Shown here one piece after another: positions 26,370 to 34,960 of a DNA stretch of 35,522 bases. Numbering within the stretch: the stretch's first letter is position 1; each line of letters starts with the position of its first letter. The DNA is from Dankookia rubra. GTDB lineage: Bacteria; Pseudomonadota; Alphaproteobacteria; Acetobacterales; Acetobacteraceae. The DNA lies in assembly GCF_004355005.1 (NCBI RefSeq), contig NZ_SMSJ01000054.1, forward strand, positions 1 through 35,522, in the 5' to 3' direction. The translations under genes were made by a program, and so were the position numbers. The notes under the pieces were generated by a model. That model worked only from the letters and a program-made list of their open reading frames with translations, made no database searches and was not told the DNA's origin.

Positions 26370-27127
26370 ATGAGCAATTCGACCCTGGGGATAGATCTGT
26401 GGCCGCTTATGAAGGTCCCAGGTGGGCATCAAACAACATCACTCGGAGTTGCGGAATGTCCAATTTCCAGATCGAAAGCGGCAATGCTTTTTCCACCGCG
26501 GTAAGCGACCCCTCGGAAATGTCGTGAGTGAGGAGTGCTTTCGCGGAGTGGTCGAGCGGTTCGAGTATAAATTTCATCGAGATGCCCGATTCTACCATCT
26601 CAAATAACAGTGCCAATATCCTTATCGGGTTTGAATATGTGAATACACCATCATCAAACCAAATCGGACTAACAACACATGGATACGCCAATAAAACTTT
26701 CACGAACGGCGTAATGGTCAGAGTTGAGGATCCGCTGGAGGCAGCTCTCAGTTTCGATCCTTGAAGCGTAGTGTTCTAACATGGGTATGCGACTGCCTTT
26801 TTTCCAGGTCATGCTCCATGAAATCTGGCATGCCCTTGGGTTGGGTCATTCGTCGGATCCTTTCGCGGTTATTTACCCATCAGCAGGCGTGACCAACGGA
26901 GATCTGTCAGCAAGCGATGTCGCAGGTATCACCGCTCTGTACGGCGCTCCGCGGCTGACGGACCTCCCTTCCGTTGCCAACGACTTCAACGGCGACGGCC
27001 GGTCCGACATCCTCTGGCAGCACGCCTCCGGCGCCGTGGTCGAGTGGCTGATGAACGGATCCCAGGTCCTGGGCTCCGCGGGCATCGGCGGCGACAGCAA
27101 CTGGAAGGCATTGGCGCAAGGCATTGC
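26370..27127 (+). pseudogene. broken matrixin-like zinc metalloprotease with one VCBS/FG-GAP repeat
   Basis: The pieces lie in two frames. ATG 26370 reads MSNSTLGIDL; the frame then shifts near 26396 to AAYEGPRWASNNITRSCG and MSNFQIESGNAFSTAVSD. A TGA interrupts at 26525-26527, and the same frame resumes as SAFAEWSSGSSINFIEMPD up to a stop at 26762-26764. The next frame carries FFQVMLHEIWHALGLGHS, the HExxHxxGxxH zinc site of metzincins (26817-26849), then NDFNGDGRSDILWQHASG, one VCBS/FG-GAP unit. The Met-turn is VIYP where family members have IMYP. Similarity ends abruptly near 27125. Intact relatives are secreted. With two frameshifts, a nonsense codon and a missing 3' end it is almost certainly inactive. 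The peptidase part is AT-rich and the repeat part GC-rich. Confidence 0.75.
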
Positions 27128-27191
27128 AGGACGGACGGAGCCTGCATCCGGTCAGGCGGGCCGGCAGCGCCCTGACCAGTTGGGGCAGCCA

Positions 27192-27827
27192 TCACACCAC
27201 CTTGTCGCTGATCACCTGCGGCACCGGCACGGTCGCGGCGAAGCTCGGCCGTGCCTCGAGCCGCGCCGAGAGCCCGACCAGGTTCGGGTACTCGCTGCGC
27301 CAGGGGTGCTCGGGGAAACGCACGTCGAGGTAGCGCAGCACGGTGCCGGTGGCGATGTCGGCCAGGCCGAACTGGTTGCCGACCACCCGTTCGCGGTCGC
27401 CCGCGGTCTCGGCCAGCGCGCGCAGCCCGCCATCGACCTTGCGGCGCTGCCGGGCGATCCATTCGGCGCTCTGATGCTCCGGCGCGCGGTGGCCTTCCCA
27501 GAACAGCAGGACCAATGCGTCGCAGATGCCGTCGGTGATCACCTCGACCTTGCGGGCGGCCAGGCGCTCCCAGGGATCCGCCGGCACCATCGGCGGCTCG
27601 GGCCACCGGGCCTCGATCACTTCCAGGATGTAGCGGCTTTCGTAGACGCTGCTGCCGTCCTCGAAGATCAGGACCGGCAGCTTCTCCAGCGGGTTGTGTC
27701 GCGGCGTCGCGGTGGTGCTGTCCCAGGGCACTTCGGTCGCCAGCTCGAAGGGGATGCGCTTCTCGGCCAGCGCGATCCGCACCTTGCGCGCGTAAGGACT
27801 GGGCGTCGCGCTGATCAGTCGCAGCAT
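27192..27827 (-). CDS. glutathione S-transferase family protein
   Basis: The 211-aa protein has the thioredoxin-like N-terminal domain (SATPSPYARKVRIALAEKRIP, LEKLPVLIFEDGSSVYES), whose Glu-Ser binds the gamma-glutamyl group, and a helical C-terminal domain with FGLADIATGTVLRYLDVRFP. It conjugates or reduces electrophiles with glutathione in the cytosol; the substrate is unknown. The ATG at 27827 follows a GGGGAA about 7 nt upstream on the minus strand. It stands alone, convergent with the protease relic, and ends about 65 nt from the relic's lost 3' end. Confidence 0.92.
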   Translation of the reverse strand: MLRLISATPSPYARKVRIALAEKRIPFELATEVPWDSTTATPRHNPLEKLPVLIFEDGSSVYESRYILEVIEARWPEPPMVPADPWERLAARKVEVITDGICDALVLLFWEGHRAPEHQSAEWIARQRRKVDGGLRALAETAGDRERVVGNQFGLADIATGTVLRYLDVRFPEHPWRSEYPNLVGLSARLEARPSFAATVPVPQVISDKVV

Positions 27828-27926
27828 GGCGGTGTTCCCCGGTAGGACGAAGGCGGCATTTTGCCGAGTCTCAAGCCGGAAACACAGCAGGGGGTTCGCG
27901 GGCGATCTTCCCCTGGTCTCGCTGCC

Positions 27927-28856
27927 CTAGGCCGCCGCCATCGACCGGACCGTCGCGGCCAGGCCCGTCTCCAGGCCGGTGGTCGCGCGCACCCCGAGCA
28001 CCGCCGAGGCGGCGGCGGGATTGCCGAGAGAGGCGCGGATATCCCCGGCACGGGACGGGCCGAAGCTCATCGCCAGCGGCCGCCCGTCGATCCGTGCCAA
28101 GGCCTGCGCCAGTTCCAGCACGCTGGTCGCCCGCCCGGTGCAGACGTTGAGGACGGTCGCCTGCGGCGCCGCGTGCAGCACCTCCATCCCCGCCCGGAGG
28201 TGCCGCACCACATCCTCGACATAGACGAAGTCGCGGGTCTGCAGCCCGTCGCCGTGCAGGGTCAGCGGCTGGCCGGCGGCGATCCGCGCGGCGAAGATCG
28301 AGATCACGCCCGAATAGGGCGAGGCCGGGTCCTGCCGCGGGCCGAAGACGTTGAAGAAGCGGAAGCCCATGGTCGGCACGCGGTGGACGTGGAAGGCGAC
28401 CCGGGCATGCAGCTCGGAGCCCAGCTTGTCCGCGCCATAGGCGGTATTGGGAGCGGGGCTCGCGGCCTCGTCGATCGGGCTCTCGCCCTGGTCGCCGTAG
28501 ATGGCGGCCGACGAGGCATAGACCACCGGGATGCGGCCCTGCTGCCGGGCGGCGTCCAGCACGGTGATGCTGCCGGTCTGGTTGACGCGGTGCGTGCCGC
28601 TCCAGTCCTCGTTCGAGCGCGCCACGCTGGCGATCGCCGCCAGGTGGAAGACGCCGGCGGCGCCCTGCAGCGCCCGGCCGACCAGCGCCGGATCGGCGAT
28701 GTCGCCGACCAGCAGCTCGACCCGCGGGTCTAGGTTGCGGCGATGCCCGGTCGACAGGTCGTCGACCACCCGCACCTGGTGCCCGCCGGCGAGCAGCGAA
28801 TCGGCAAGGTGGGATCCGATGAAGCCGGCGCCGCCGGTCAGGACATAAAGGGACAT
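27927..28856 (-). CDS. NAD-dependent sugar epimerase/dehydratase (UDP-glucose 4-epimerase-like)
   Basis: A 309-aa extended short-chain dehydrogenase. The NAD-binding motif is TGGAGFIGSHLADSLL at residues 6-21, and the catalytic set is the Ser of YASSAAIYG and Tyr-Lys of AYGADKLGSE. FRFFNVFGPRQDPASPYSGV and GDGLQTRDFVYVEDV are typical of UDP-hexose 4-epimerases and related enzymes. It acts on nucleotide sugars in the cytosol and probably supplies a donor for the glycosyltransferases of this cluster. The ATG at 28856 is fixed by CGGAG 8 nt upstream; ten further in-frame codons upstream are not family-like. Exact sugar not known. Confidence 0.9.
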   Translation of the reverse strand: MSLYVLTGGAGFIGSHLADSLLAGGHQVRVVDDLSTGHRRNLDPRVELLVGDIADPALVGRALQGAAGVFHLAAIASVARSNEDWSGTHRVNQTGSITVLDAARQQGRIPVVYASSAAIYGDQGESPIDEAASPAPNTAYGADKLGSELHARVAFHVHRVPTMGFRFFNVFGPRQDPASPYSGVISIFAARIAAGQPLTLHGDGLQTRDFVYVEDVVRHLRAGMEVLHAAPQATVLNVCTGRATSVLELAQALARIDGRPLAMSFGPSRAGDIRASLGNPAAASAVLGVRATTGLETGLAATVRSMAAA

Positions 28857-29246
28857 GGATGCGCTCCGCCTGGGATGAAAGGCCAAATGCGAGCTGCGGG
28901 CCAGCCCGTCGTCGCAGTTTGCAGGGAGAATTCGCGGGACGAACCCGGGCGCCGCGCCGCGGCTCGCGGCCTGCGATGCGGCGGGGCGGGGGCGGGCCGG
29001 CCGGCGTCGGTGACAGCCGGGGCCGCGAAAAGGCGACCGCCACGCCCGGGGCAGGGCCCGGCCGTGGCGGAAAATGTGCTCCGGTCTCTAGGGCCGCCCA
29101 ACCGCCCCGATCATCTCGGGACAGGACAGGCGGACGACTGAAATGCCAGAAAGGAGGCGGAGGGGATCTTCGCCTCGCACGACGTTTATGGCCGCCCGCC
29201 GTCGCGCGCGCTGTGCGCCAGCGCACATCGACGGCGAGTCGCCGGA
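28857..29246. other. 390-nt gap between epimerase and flippase genes
   Basis: No gene is supported on either strand. The gap contains the hairpin listed at 29028-29070, a TGTGCGC/GCGCACA palindrome (29212-29227) just beyond the flippase stop codon, and an AAAGGAGG sequence on the plus strand that precedes no open frame with family similarity. The epimerase promoter should lie in the left half, but I cannot place its boxes. Confidence 0.35.
29028..29070 (-). terminator. hairpin with T-run on the minus strand (possible terminator of the GT4-flippase transcript)
   Basis: CCGCCACG (29037-29044) pairs with CGTGGCGG (29063-29070), and the loop is itself GC-rich and partly self-complementary. On the minus strand the stem is followed after five bases by TTTT (29031-29028). 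It lies about 180 nt past the flippase stop codon. The short T-run makes this uncertain. Confidence 0.4.
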
Positions 29247-30668
29247 TCATGCCGCAACACGGCGCGGCAGCCGCGGCGCCGGCAGCAGGTCGAGCCGGAT
29301 GGCGAGCAGGCCGAGGACCAGGAAGGCCGGCGCCGCCGCCAGGGCGGCCGGCACGGGTGGCAGGAGTTGCGGGATCGCCGCCGCCGCCCCGGCCGCCAGG
29401 GCCAGCAGGGCGATGGGGCCGTGCGGGTAGTCGGCCCGCGCGCGGCGCTGCGACAGGATGGCGAAGACCACCAGCCGCACGCCCTGCGCCAGCACCGTCG
29501 CGGCGATCGCGCCGGGCACGCCGAAACGCGGGATCAGCAGCGCATAGGCGGAGACGGCAACGGCCCCGGCCAGCGAATTGACCAGGAAGGGCAGCCGCCC
29601 GGTACGCCCGATATAGGCGCCGATGTTGAACAGGCTGCCGAAGCTCTGCAGCACCAGCGCGACGACGACGAAGGGCACCATCGTGGCTGCGGCGTGGTAG
29701 GCCACCGGCGTCGCCAGCCGGATCAGCACCGGCCCGGCCAGCGTCGCCACCGCGGCCGCCAGCAGCGTCACCGCCGCGCCGGTGCCGGCCAGCCGGGCCG
29801 AGTGCAGCGGCCCGTCCGCCCCGGCCCAGACGCCGAGCCGGCGCGGGTACCACCACAACTCGAAGGGCTGCATGAGGAAGGCCATGGCGAGCGCCAGCTT
29901 CGAGGCCAGCGCGTAGTGCCCGAGCGCCTCGGCCGGCACGGAGCCCGCCAGGAACCAGCGGTCGGCGGTACCGAGCGCGAAGGAGGCGAGGCCGCTGCCG
30001 ATCAGCGGCACGCCATAGGCCAGCAGCGGCCGCCAGGCCGCCGGCTGCATGCGGATGCCGGTATCCCGCGCCTGGCCGGCCAGCAGCACCAGGGCCGCGA
30101 GCAGCGAGGCCGCGGCGCCCGCCCCCAGCATCCCGGCGATGCCGAAGCCCTGCCAGAGCAGCAGGCCGAGCAGCACCGTGTGCAGCGTCCCCCGCAGGAT
30201 GACGACGAAGGCATAGGCGCCGGCGCGGTTCTGCATCCGCAGCCAGGCCAGCGGCACGCCGATCGCGGCCTCGAGCGCCACCGAGATGCCGAGCAGGGTG
30301 ACCTCGACCGGCAGCGCCGGCAGCGGCAGCCGGGCGCCGAGCGGCGCCGCGGCGACGGCGCCGACGAGGCCGATCAGCGTGACGACGATGGCAAGGCCGG
30401 TGACCCGCGCGGCGCCGAGCCTGCCTTCCGCGCCGGGCAGGCTGGCGAAGCGGTAGAGCGTGTCCACCAGCCCGGCCCCGGCCAGCACCGCGGCGATCTC
30501 GGCGGCGGCGGAGAGCAGTTCCAGCCGGCCGAATTCGGCGGCCGGCAGCAGGCCGGTGATCAGCGGCAGCAGCAGCAAGCCGATCCCCTTGGTCCAGCCG
30601 GTGGCGCCGGCATAGAGCAAGGTGGCGCGCAGCCCCTCCGGCAGGGCCGCCCAGCGGGCGCGGAGCAT
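29247..30668 (-). CDS. polysaccharide flippase (Wzx/MATE-like)
   Basis: A 473-aa inner-membrane protein with about twelve to fourteen hydrophobic segments and the layout of polysaccharide-biosynthesis flippases: GATGWTKGIGLLLLPLITGL early, YGVPLIGSGLASFALGTADR in the middle and YIGRTGRLPFLVNSLAGAVA late. It would carry lipid-linked glycan units to the periplasm. The ATG at 30668 is 2 nt from the stop codon of the GT4 gene, so the two are almost certainly cotranscribed and coupled. The C-terminus is Ala/Pro-rich. Confidence 0.85.
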   Translation of the reverse strand: MLRARWAALPEGLRATLLYAGATGWTKGIGLLLLPLITGLLPAAEFGRLELLSAAAEIAAVLAGAGLVDTLYRFASLPGAEGRLGAARVTGLAIVVTLIGLVGAVAAAPLGARLPLPALPVEVTLLGISVALEAAIGVPLAWLRMQNRAGAYAFVVILRGTLHTVLLGLLLWQGFGIAGMLGAGAAASLLAALVLLAGQARDTGIRMQPAAWRPLLAYGVPLIGSGLASFALGTADRWFLAGSVPAEALGHYALASKLALAMAFLMQPFELWWYPRRLGVWAGADGPLHSARLAGTGAAVTLLAAAVATLAGPVLIRLATPVAYHAAATMVPFVVVALVLQSFGSLFNIGAYIGRTGRLPFLVNSLAGAVAVSAYALLIPRFGVPGAIAATVLAQGVRLVVFAILSQRRARADYPHGPIALLALAAGAAAAIPQLLPPVPAALAAAPAFLVLGLLAIRLDLLPAPRLPRRVAA

Positions 30669-30670
30669 GC

Positions 30671-31879
30671 TCAAGCGTCCCGGCAACCGGCGAAGACCGC
30701 GCCCAGGCATTCCGCCTGCCGGTCGAGCGTGAAGCGGTCGAGCAGCCGCTGCCGCCCGGCGGCGCCGAGCCGCCGGCGCTCCTCCGGCGCCAGCCCGGCC
30801 AGCCAGCGCAGCCCCTCGGCCAGGGCGGCGGCATCGGCGGGCTCGACCAGCCGGCCGGTCTCCGGCGTCACCATCTCCTTGTTGCCGGTGACGGTGCTGG
30901 CCAGGACCGGCAACTCCATCCCCATCGCCTCCTTGACCGAGACCGGGCTGGTGTCGCGGTCGCCATTGGCGCAGATCACGTAGGGCGCGACGAAGCCGGC
31001 ATAGGCCGGGCCGTGCTCGGCGATCCAGGTGGAGGGGCGGGGCCCGAGGAAGCGCATCTGGCCGGCGACGCCGCGGGCGGCGGCCAGGGCCTGGAGTTCG
31101 GCCAGCAGCGGGCCGGCGCCGACCGCCTCGACCACCGGCCGCTCGGCCTCGGGCAGCAGGGCCAGGGCCTCGATCAGCACGGGGTAGCCCTTCTGCTCGG
31201 CCAGCCGGCCGATCGCCAGGATCCGCCCGTTGCTCGGCGGCGGCGTGGCGGGGCGGCGGAAGCGGGCGGGGTCGACGCCGCAGGGGATGACATGCACCGG
31301 GGTGCCCGGCCGCATCGCCAGGAAGTCGGCCTTCATGTCCTCGCAGGTGGCGACCACCGCATCCGCCGCGGCCAGCTTCGCCGGGATGTCGGTGGGCGAG
31401 CCATAAAGGTCGTAGCCGTGCGAGATGAAGCTGCAGGTCAGGCCCGACAGCCGGGCGGCGACGATGCCGATGGCCGCGGCGCCATGGGCGTAATGCGCAT
31501 GGACGTGCCGCACCCCCGCGCGGCGCGCGACGAGGGCGGCGCGGGCGCCGGCCAGCAGCAGGGAGGGGAGGGACAGCGCCCGCTGCGCCCGGCAGAAGGC
31601 CAGCGCGCGGGCCAGGCCGGCGGGATGGGCCAGCGCGCCGAGCATCGCCGGCAGCCGAGGCTGGTCGCCGAGCGCCACGGTCTCCGCCCGGAAGGCCTCG
31701 TCCTCCGGCTGGCAGGGGCCGTCATAGGGCGCGATGGCCAGCGGGACCACGCGGTGGCCGCGGGCCCGCAGCGCGCGGATCTCGTTGCTGATGAAGGTCT
31801 CCGACAGCACCGGGAAGGCCGCCAGCACGTGCAGGGTGGCGATGGGCGGAGCGGTGTTGAAGGCGGCACCATCGGGCAT
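30671..31879 (-). CDS. GT4-family glycosyltransferase (colanic acid WcaL-like)
   Basis: The 402-aa cytosolic enzyme has the GT-B fold. The N-terminal domain has LHVLAAFPVLSETFISNEIR and VRHVHAHYAHGAAAIGIVAA. The C-terminal donor domain has ILAIGRLAEQKGYPVLIEAL and the acidic motif DTSPVSVKEAMGMELPVLAS, whose Glu residues contact the donor sugar. It adds a sugar to a growing lipid-linked glycan. The ATG at 31879 has AGAGGAAA about 10 nt upstream on the minus strand; the frame upstream reads GC-rich nonsense. It heads a two-gene operon with the flippase and is divergent from the first GT2 gene, with a 275-nt gap that has no gene. Confidence 0.9.
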   Translation of the reverse strand: MPDGAAFNTAPPIATLHVLAAFPVLSETFISNEIRALRARGHRVVPLAIAPYDGPCQPEDEAFRAETVALGDQPRLPAMLGALAHPAGLARALAFCRAQRALSLPSLLLAGARAALVARRAGVRHVHAHYAHGAAAIGIVAARLSGLTCSFISHGYDLYGSPTDIPAKLAAADAVVATCEDMKADFLAMRPGTPVHVIPCGVDPARFRRPATPPPSNGRILAIGRLAEQKGYPVLIEALALLPEAERPVVEAVGAGPLLAELQALAAARGVAGQMRFLGPRPSTWIAEHGPAYAGFVAPYVICANGDRDTSPVSVKEAMGMELPVLASTVTGNKEMVTPETGRLVEPADAAALAEGLRWLAGLAPEERRRLGAAGRQRLLDRFTLDRQAECLGAVFAGCRDA

Positions 31880-32154
31880 GGGCGGGCGGTTTCCTCTGGC
31901 GGTCCGAAAGCTGGCAGGCTTCAGGGAGGTGGCTGGCGGCCTGCCGGAGGATGTGCAGCGCCCATGCCATGCAATCCGCACCGGCGCCGACGCAACCTGC
32001 GGGCGATTCCCCCTATTCCGCATCCCTATGTCCAGGGTGTTGCCGGTCTCGCATTCTGCGACGCCGGCGACGGGATGCCGCGGCACGCACATTGCTCCCC
32101 CGCCACCCGGGTCCTGGGGCGATGAACGCGGGACGATGCGGGGAAAGTGGCGTG

Positions 32155-33090
32155 ATGTCTGACCGAGCCAGCGTGAGTGTCGTGATCCCCATGCGGGACG
32201 TGGCCGCCTTCCTGCGCGCCGCGCTCGCCTCGATCGGCCCGGATCCGGAGGTGGAGATCCTGCTGGTCGACGACGGCTCGCGCGACGGCACCGCGGCGCT
32301 CGCCGCCGCGCTGGCCCGGCGGGACAGCCGCATCCGCCTGCTGCGGGGCGAGGGGCGCGGCCCTTCCGCCGCCCGCAACCTGGGCGTCGCCGCCGCCCGC
32401 GCGCCGCTGATTGCCTTCCTCGATGCCGACGACTGCTGGCGGCCGGGCAAGCTGGCGCGGCAGCTGGCGCTGCACCGGCAGCATCCGCGGCTCGGCTTCT
32501 CCTTCACCGACTATCGCCACGTGACCCCGGCGGGCGAGGATCGCGGCAGCTGCTTCGGCTACTGGCCGCATTTCGCGGCGCGGCACGCGCCGACGCCGCG
32601 GAACCCGGCCTTCGAGCTGGGCGAGGACGCGCTGGCGCAGATCTTCGCCGAGAACGTGGTCGGAACCTCGACGGTCGTCGCCCGCACCGACCTGCTGCGG
32701 GAGGTCGGCGGCTTCCGCACCGAATGGGGCTCGGCCGAGGACTGGGACCTCTGGCTGCGGCTCGCGGCGCGGGCGCCGGTCGGCTGCATGCCGGCGGTGC
32801 TGGTCGACTACCTCATGCACCGGCCGGGCGCGGTGTCCCGCCAGGCCGGCAAGCGGGCCCGCGCGATCCGGGCGATTGCCGTCGAGCACCGCCAGGCGGC
32901 GGCGCGGCTGAACCCGGCCCTGGCCCGGGCCGGCGAGGCCGGGTTGCTGGTGGCGGCCGCCGAGGCGGCGGGGCGCCGGCGCTCCGCCCTGCTGCTGCGG
33001 CTGCGCGCCCTGGCCATCGCGCCCAGCCGCCGGGTGATGCGGGAAGCCATCCGCGGGGTCCTGACCGCCCGGCCGCTATCCGCCGCGTGA
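32155..33090 (+). CDS. GT2-family glycosyltransferase (first of a tandem pair)
   Basis: The 311-aa protein has a GT-A fold: VSVVIPMRDVAAFLRAALAS, ILLVDDGSRDGTAALAAALA, the metal-binding DADD in LIAFLDADDCWRPGKLARQL, and AEDWDLWLRLAARAPVG, the usual GT2 acceptor-side motif ED. No membrane segment is seen. The ATG at 32155 has GGGGAAAG upstream. It shares long runs with the next gene (SFTDYRHVT, ENVVGTSTVV, EDWDLWLRLAARAPVGC, DYLMHRPG), so the pair arose by duplication. It probably adds a sugar to a surface glycan built by the neighbouring genes. Confidence 0.9.
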   Translation: MSDRASVSVVIPMRDVAAFLRAALASIGPDPEVEILLVDDGSRDGTAALAAALARRDSRIRLLRGEGRGPSAARNLGVAAARAPLIAFLDADDCWRPGKLARQLALHRQHPRLGFSFTDYRHVTPAGEDRGSCFGYWPHFAARHAPTPRNPAFELGEDALAQIFAENVVGTSTVVARTDLLREVGGFRTEWGSAEDWDLWLRLAARAPVGCMPAVLVDYLMHRPGAVSRQAGKRARAIRAIAVEHRQAAARLNPALARAGEAGLLVAAAEAAGRRRSALLLRLRALAIAPSRRVMREAIRGVLTARPLSAA

Positions 33091-33190
33091 TGCGATGGGT
33101 CGCGGAAGCCGCTTCGGCGCCTTGCAATTCGCTTTTCAGGTTTCTTCGGCGCATAGCGGCATGATCGCCGCAGCCGAAGGATACCGTGCG

Positions 33191-34153
33191 ATGCCTCAGG
33201 GCCCCGAATGCAGCGTGGTGATCCCGGCCCGCAACGCGGCGCCATGGCTGGAGGGCACCATCGAATCGGTCGGCATGGCGGCGCCGGTCGAGATCCTGGT
33301 GGTCGACGACGGCTCCTCCGACGGCACCGCGGCGATCCTGGCGCGGCTGGCTGCCGCCGATCCGCGCATCGTGCCGCTGGCCGGGCCGCGCCGCGGCGCG
33401 GCGGCGGCGCGTAACGCCGCGCTGGCGGTGGCCGCCGCGCCGCTGGTCGCCTTCCTTGATGCCGACGACCGCTGGCGACCGGGCAAGCTGGCCGCCCAAC
33501 TGGCGCTGCATGCGGCGCGGCCCGAGCTCGGCTTCTCCTTCACCGACTACCGCCACGTGACCGAGGCGGGCGAGGACCGCGGCACCTGCTTCGGCTACTG
33601 GCCGGGCTTCCGGGCCCGCCACGGCGCCTGGCTGGAACCCTTCGTGCTGGGCCCCGACGCGCTGGCCCAGCTCTTCGCCGAGAATGTCGTCGGCACCTCG
33701 ACCGTGGTCGTCCGCACCGCATTGCTGCGCGACCTCGGCGGCTTCGATGAGGCGCTGCGCCAGGCGGAGGACTGGGATCTCTGGCTGCGGCTCGCCGCCC
33801 GCGCCCCGGTCGGCTGCGTGCCGCTGGTCGGCGCGGACTACCTCATGCACCGGCCGGGCAACCTGTCGCAGGATGCGGCTGCGCGGGCGGCGGCGCTGCG
33901 GCTGGTCGCGGCGCGGCACCATGCGGCGGCGGCGGCGCTGGATGCCGGCACGGCGCAGCGCTGCACCGCCCGGCTGCTGGTGGCGGAGGCGGAGGCGGCG
34001 GCGGCGGCCGGGCAGGGCTGGCTGGCGGCCTGGAAGCAGATGCTGGCCCTGCTGCGGGCGCCGGACCGCCGGGCGGCGCGGGCGGCGGCGGCGGCGGTGC
34101 TGCGCGCGGCGATCCCCGGGCGGTCCCGCCCCAGGCCGTCCCAGCCGGCGTGA
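33191..34153 (+). CDS. GT2-family glycosyltransferase (second of a tandem pair)
   Basis: A 320-aa paralogue of the preceding gene: CSVVIPARNAAPWLEGTIES, ILVVDDGSSDGTAAILARLA, LVAFLDADDRWRPGKLAAQL with the DADD metal site, and QAEDWDLWLRLAARAPVGCV. The middle third is nearly identical to its neighbour (FGYWP, ENVVGTSTVVVRT, DYLMHRPGN), whereas the last 90 residues are Ala-rich and diverged. The start at ATG 33191 has GAAGGA about 10 nt upstream; an in-frame ATG at 33161 lacks a ribosome site. The 100-nt gap to the first copy has no gene. The two copies probably add sugars at different positions of one glycan, which is inferred. Confidence 0.9.
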   Translation: MPQGPECSVVIPARNAAPWLEGTIESVGMAAPVEILVVDDGSSDGTAAILARLAAADPRIVPLAGPRRGAAAARNAALAVAAAPLVAFLDADDRWRPGKLAAQLALHAARPELGFSFTDYRHVTEAGEDRGTCFGYWPGFRARHGAWLEPFVLGPDALAQLFAENVVGTSTVVVRTALLRDLGGFDEALRQAEDWDLWLRLAARAPVGCVPLVGADYLMHRPGNLSQDAAARAAALRLVAARHHAAAAALDAGTAQRCTARLLVAEAEAAAAAGQGWLAAWKQMLALLRAPDRRAARAAAAAVLRAAIPGRSRPRPSQPA

Positions 34154-34204
34154 CGCGGCGGCCGGCCTGGGCGATGCTGCCCGCCTGACCAAGCGGGGTT
34201 CGGC

Positions 34205-34600
34205 ATGAGCGACGTCATCATCTGGCACAACCCGGCCTGCGGGACCTCCCGCACCACCCTCGGCATGATCCGCGATGCCGGCATCGCGCCGCGGGTCGTC
34301 GAATACCTGAAGACGCCGCCCGACCGTGCGACCCTGGCCGCGACCATCGCCGCGGCCGGGCTGACGGTGCGGCAGGCGATGCGGGAAAAGGGGACGCCCC
34401 ATGCCGAACTCGGCCTCGGCGATCCCGGCCTGTCCGACGACGCGCTGCTGGACGCGATGCTGGCGCATCCGATCCTGATCAACCGCCCCTTCGTCATCGC
34501 CCCCGGCGGCACCCGGCTGTGCCGACCGAGCGAGGTGGTGCTGGACATCCTGCCCGCCGGCCAGGGCCGTGCGGACGCCGCGGGCGGGCGCCCGGCGTGA
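34205..34600 (+). CDS. arsC: arsenate reductase ArsC (glutaredoxin-dependent)
   Basis: The 131-aa protein reduces arsenate to arsenite with glutathione and glutaredoxin. It matches the plasmid R773-type ArsC line by line: IIWHNPACGTSRTTLGMIRD with catalytic Cys12, AELGLGDPGLSDDALLDAML, HPILINRPFVIAPGGTRLCR and PSEVVLDILP, which carry the conserved Arg residues that hold arsenate. The ATG at 34205 has only a weak ribosome site. No arsR, arsB or acr3 is nearby, so it is a lone copy and may not be part of an ars operon. It converges on the Lin0512 pair with a 12-nt gap. Confidence 0.94.
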   Translation: MSDVIIWHNPACGTSRTTLGMIRDAGIAPRVVEYLKTPPDRATLAATIAAAGLTVRQAMREKGTPHAELGLGDPGLSDDALLDAMLAHPILINRPFVIAPGGTRLCRPSEVVLDILPAGQGRADAAGGRPA

Positions 34601-34612
34601 CGCGCGCCGCCG

Positions 34613-34960
34613 CTACAGCGGCAGGCTGACCACGATCGCCGCGCTGGCGACCACCGCCGGGTCGTCCTTGGCGGGGTCGGGGATATCGAGCCCGCCCTTC
34701 ACCGCCTTCGCCGTCACCTTGCCATAGGGCAGGGAGGCGGCGACGCGGCCGAGATCGACCTGCTCCGGCCGCTGCACGCCGATCGTCACCTCGACCACCA
34801 TCTCGGCGGGCGGCACCTGCAGCGCCCGCAGCATGGAGAGCGAGGAGTGGTGCAGCGCGTCCTGCACCGCCCGCAGCGCCGCCTTGGTATAGTCGCCGCC
34901 ATGCAGGTCGTTGCCGCTGCCCATCTCGAGGATGACGCGCCGCAGGGTCTTGCCGCTCAT
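34613..34960 (-). CDS. Lin0512 family protein (second of an overlapping pair)
   Basis: A 115-aa protein of the conserved Lin0512 family (TIGR02058/PF09585), whose function is not established. The pattern is RVILEMGSGNDLHGGDYTKA, ALRAVQDALHHSSLSMLRAL, VEVTIGVQRPEQVDLGRVAA, then a G-K-rich turn and KGGLDIPDPAKDDPAVVASA. A compact cytosolic alpha/beta fold is likely. Its ATG overlaps the stop codon of the upstream homologue by 4 nt (TCAT at 34957-34960 on the plus strand), so the two are translated together and may form a heteromer. Confidence 0.85.
   Translation of the reverse strand: MSGKTLRRVILEMGSGNDLHGGDYTKAALRAVQDALHHSSLSMLRALQVPPAEMVVEVTIGVQRPEQVDLGRVAASLPYGKVTAKAVKGGLDIPDPAKDDPAVVASAAIVVSLPL

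Noticed and set aside
29212-29227. TGTGCGC/GCGCACA palindrome beyond the flippase stop codon
   Set aside because: Short, no T-run, a 2-nt loop, and no repeat of the motif elsewhere; it may be chance in GC-rich DNA.
29367-30983. 538-codon plus-strand frame over the flippase and GT4 genes
   Set aside because: Its translation is Gln/Arg/Gly-rich, has no membrane or family pattern, and mirrors the two well-supported minus-strand genes.
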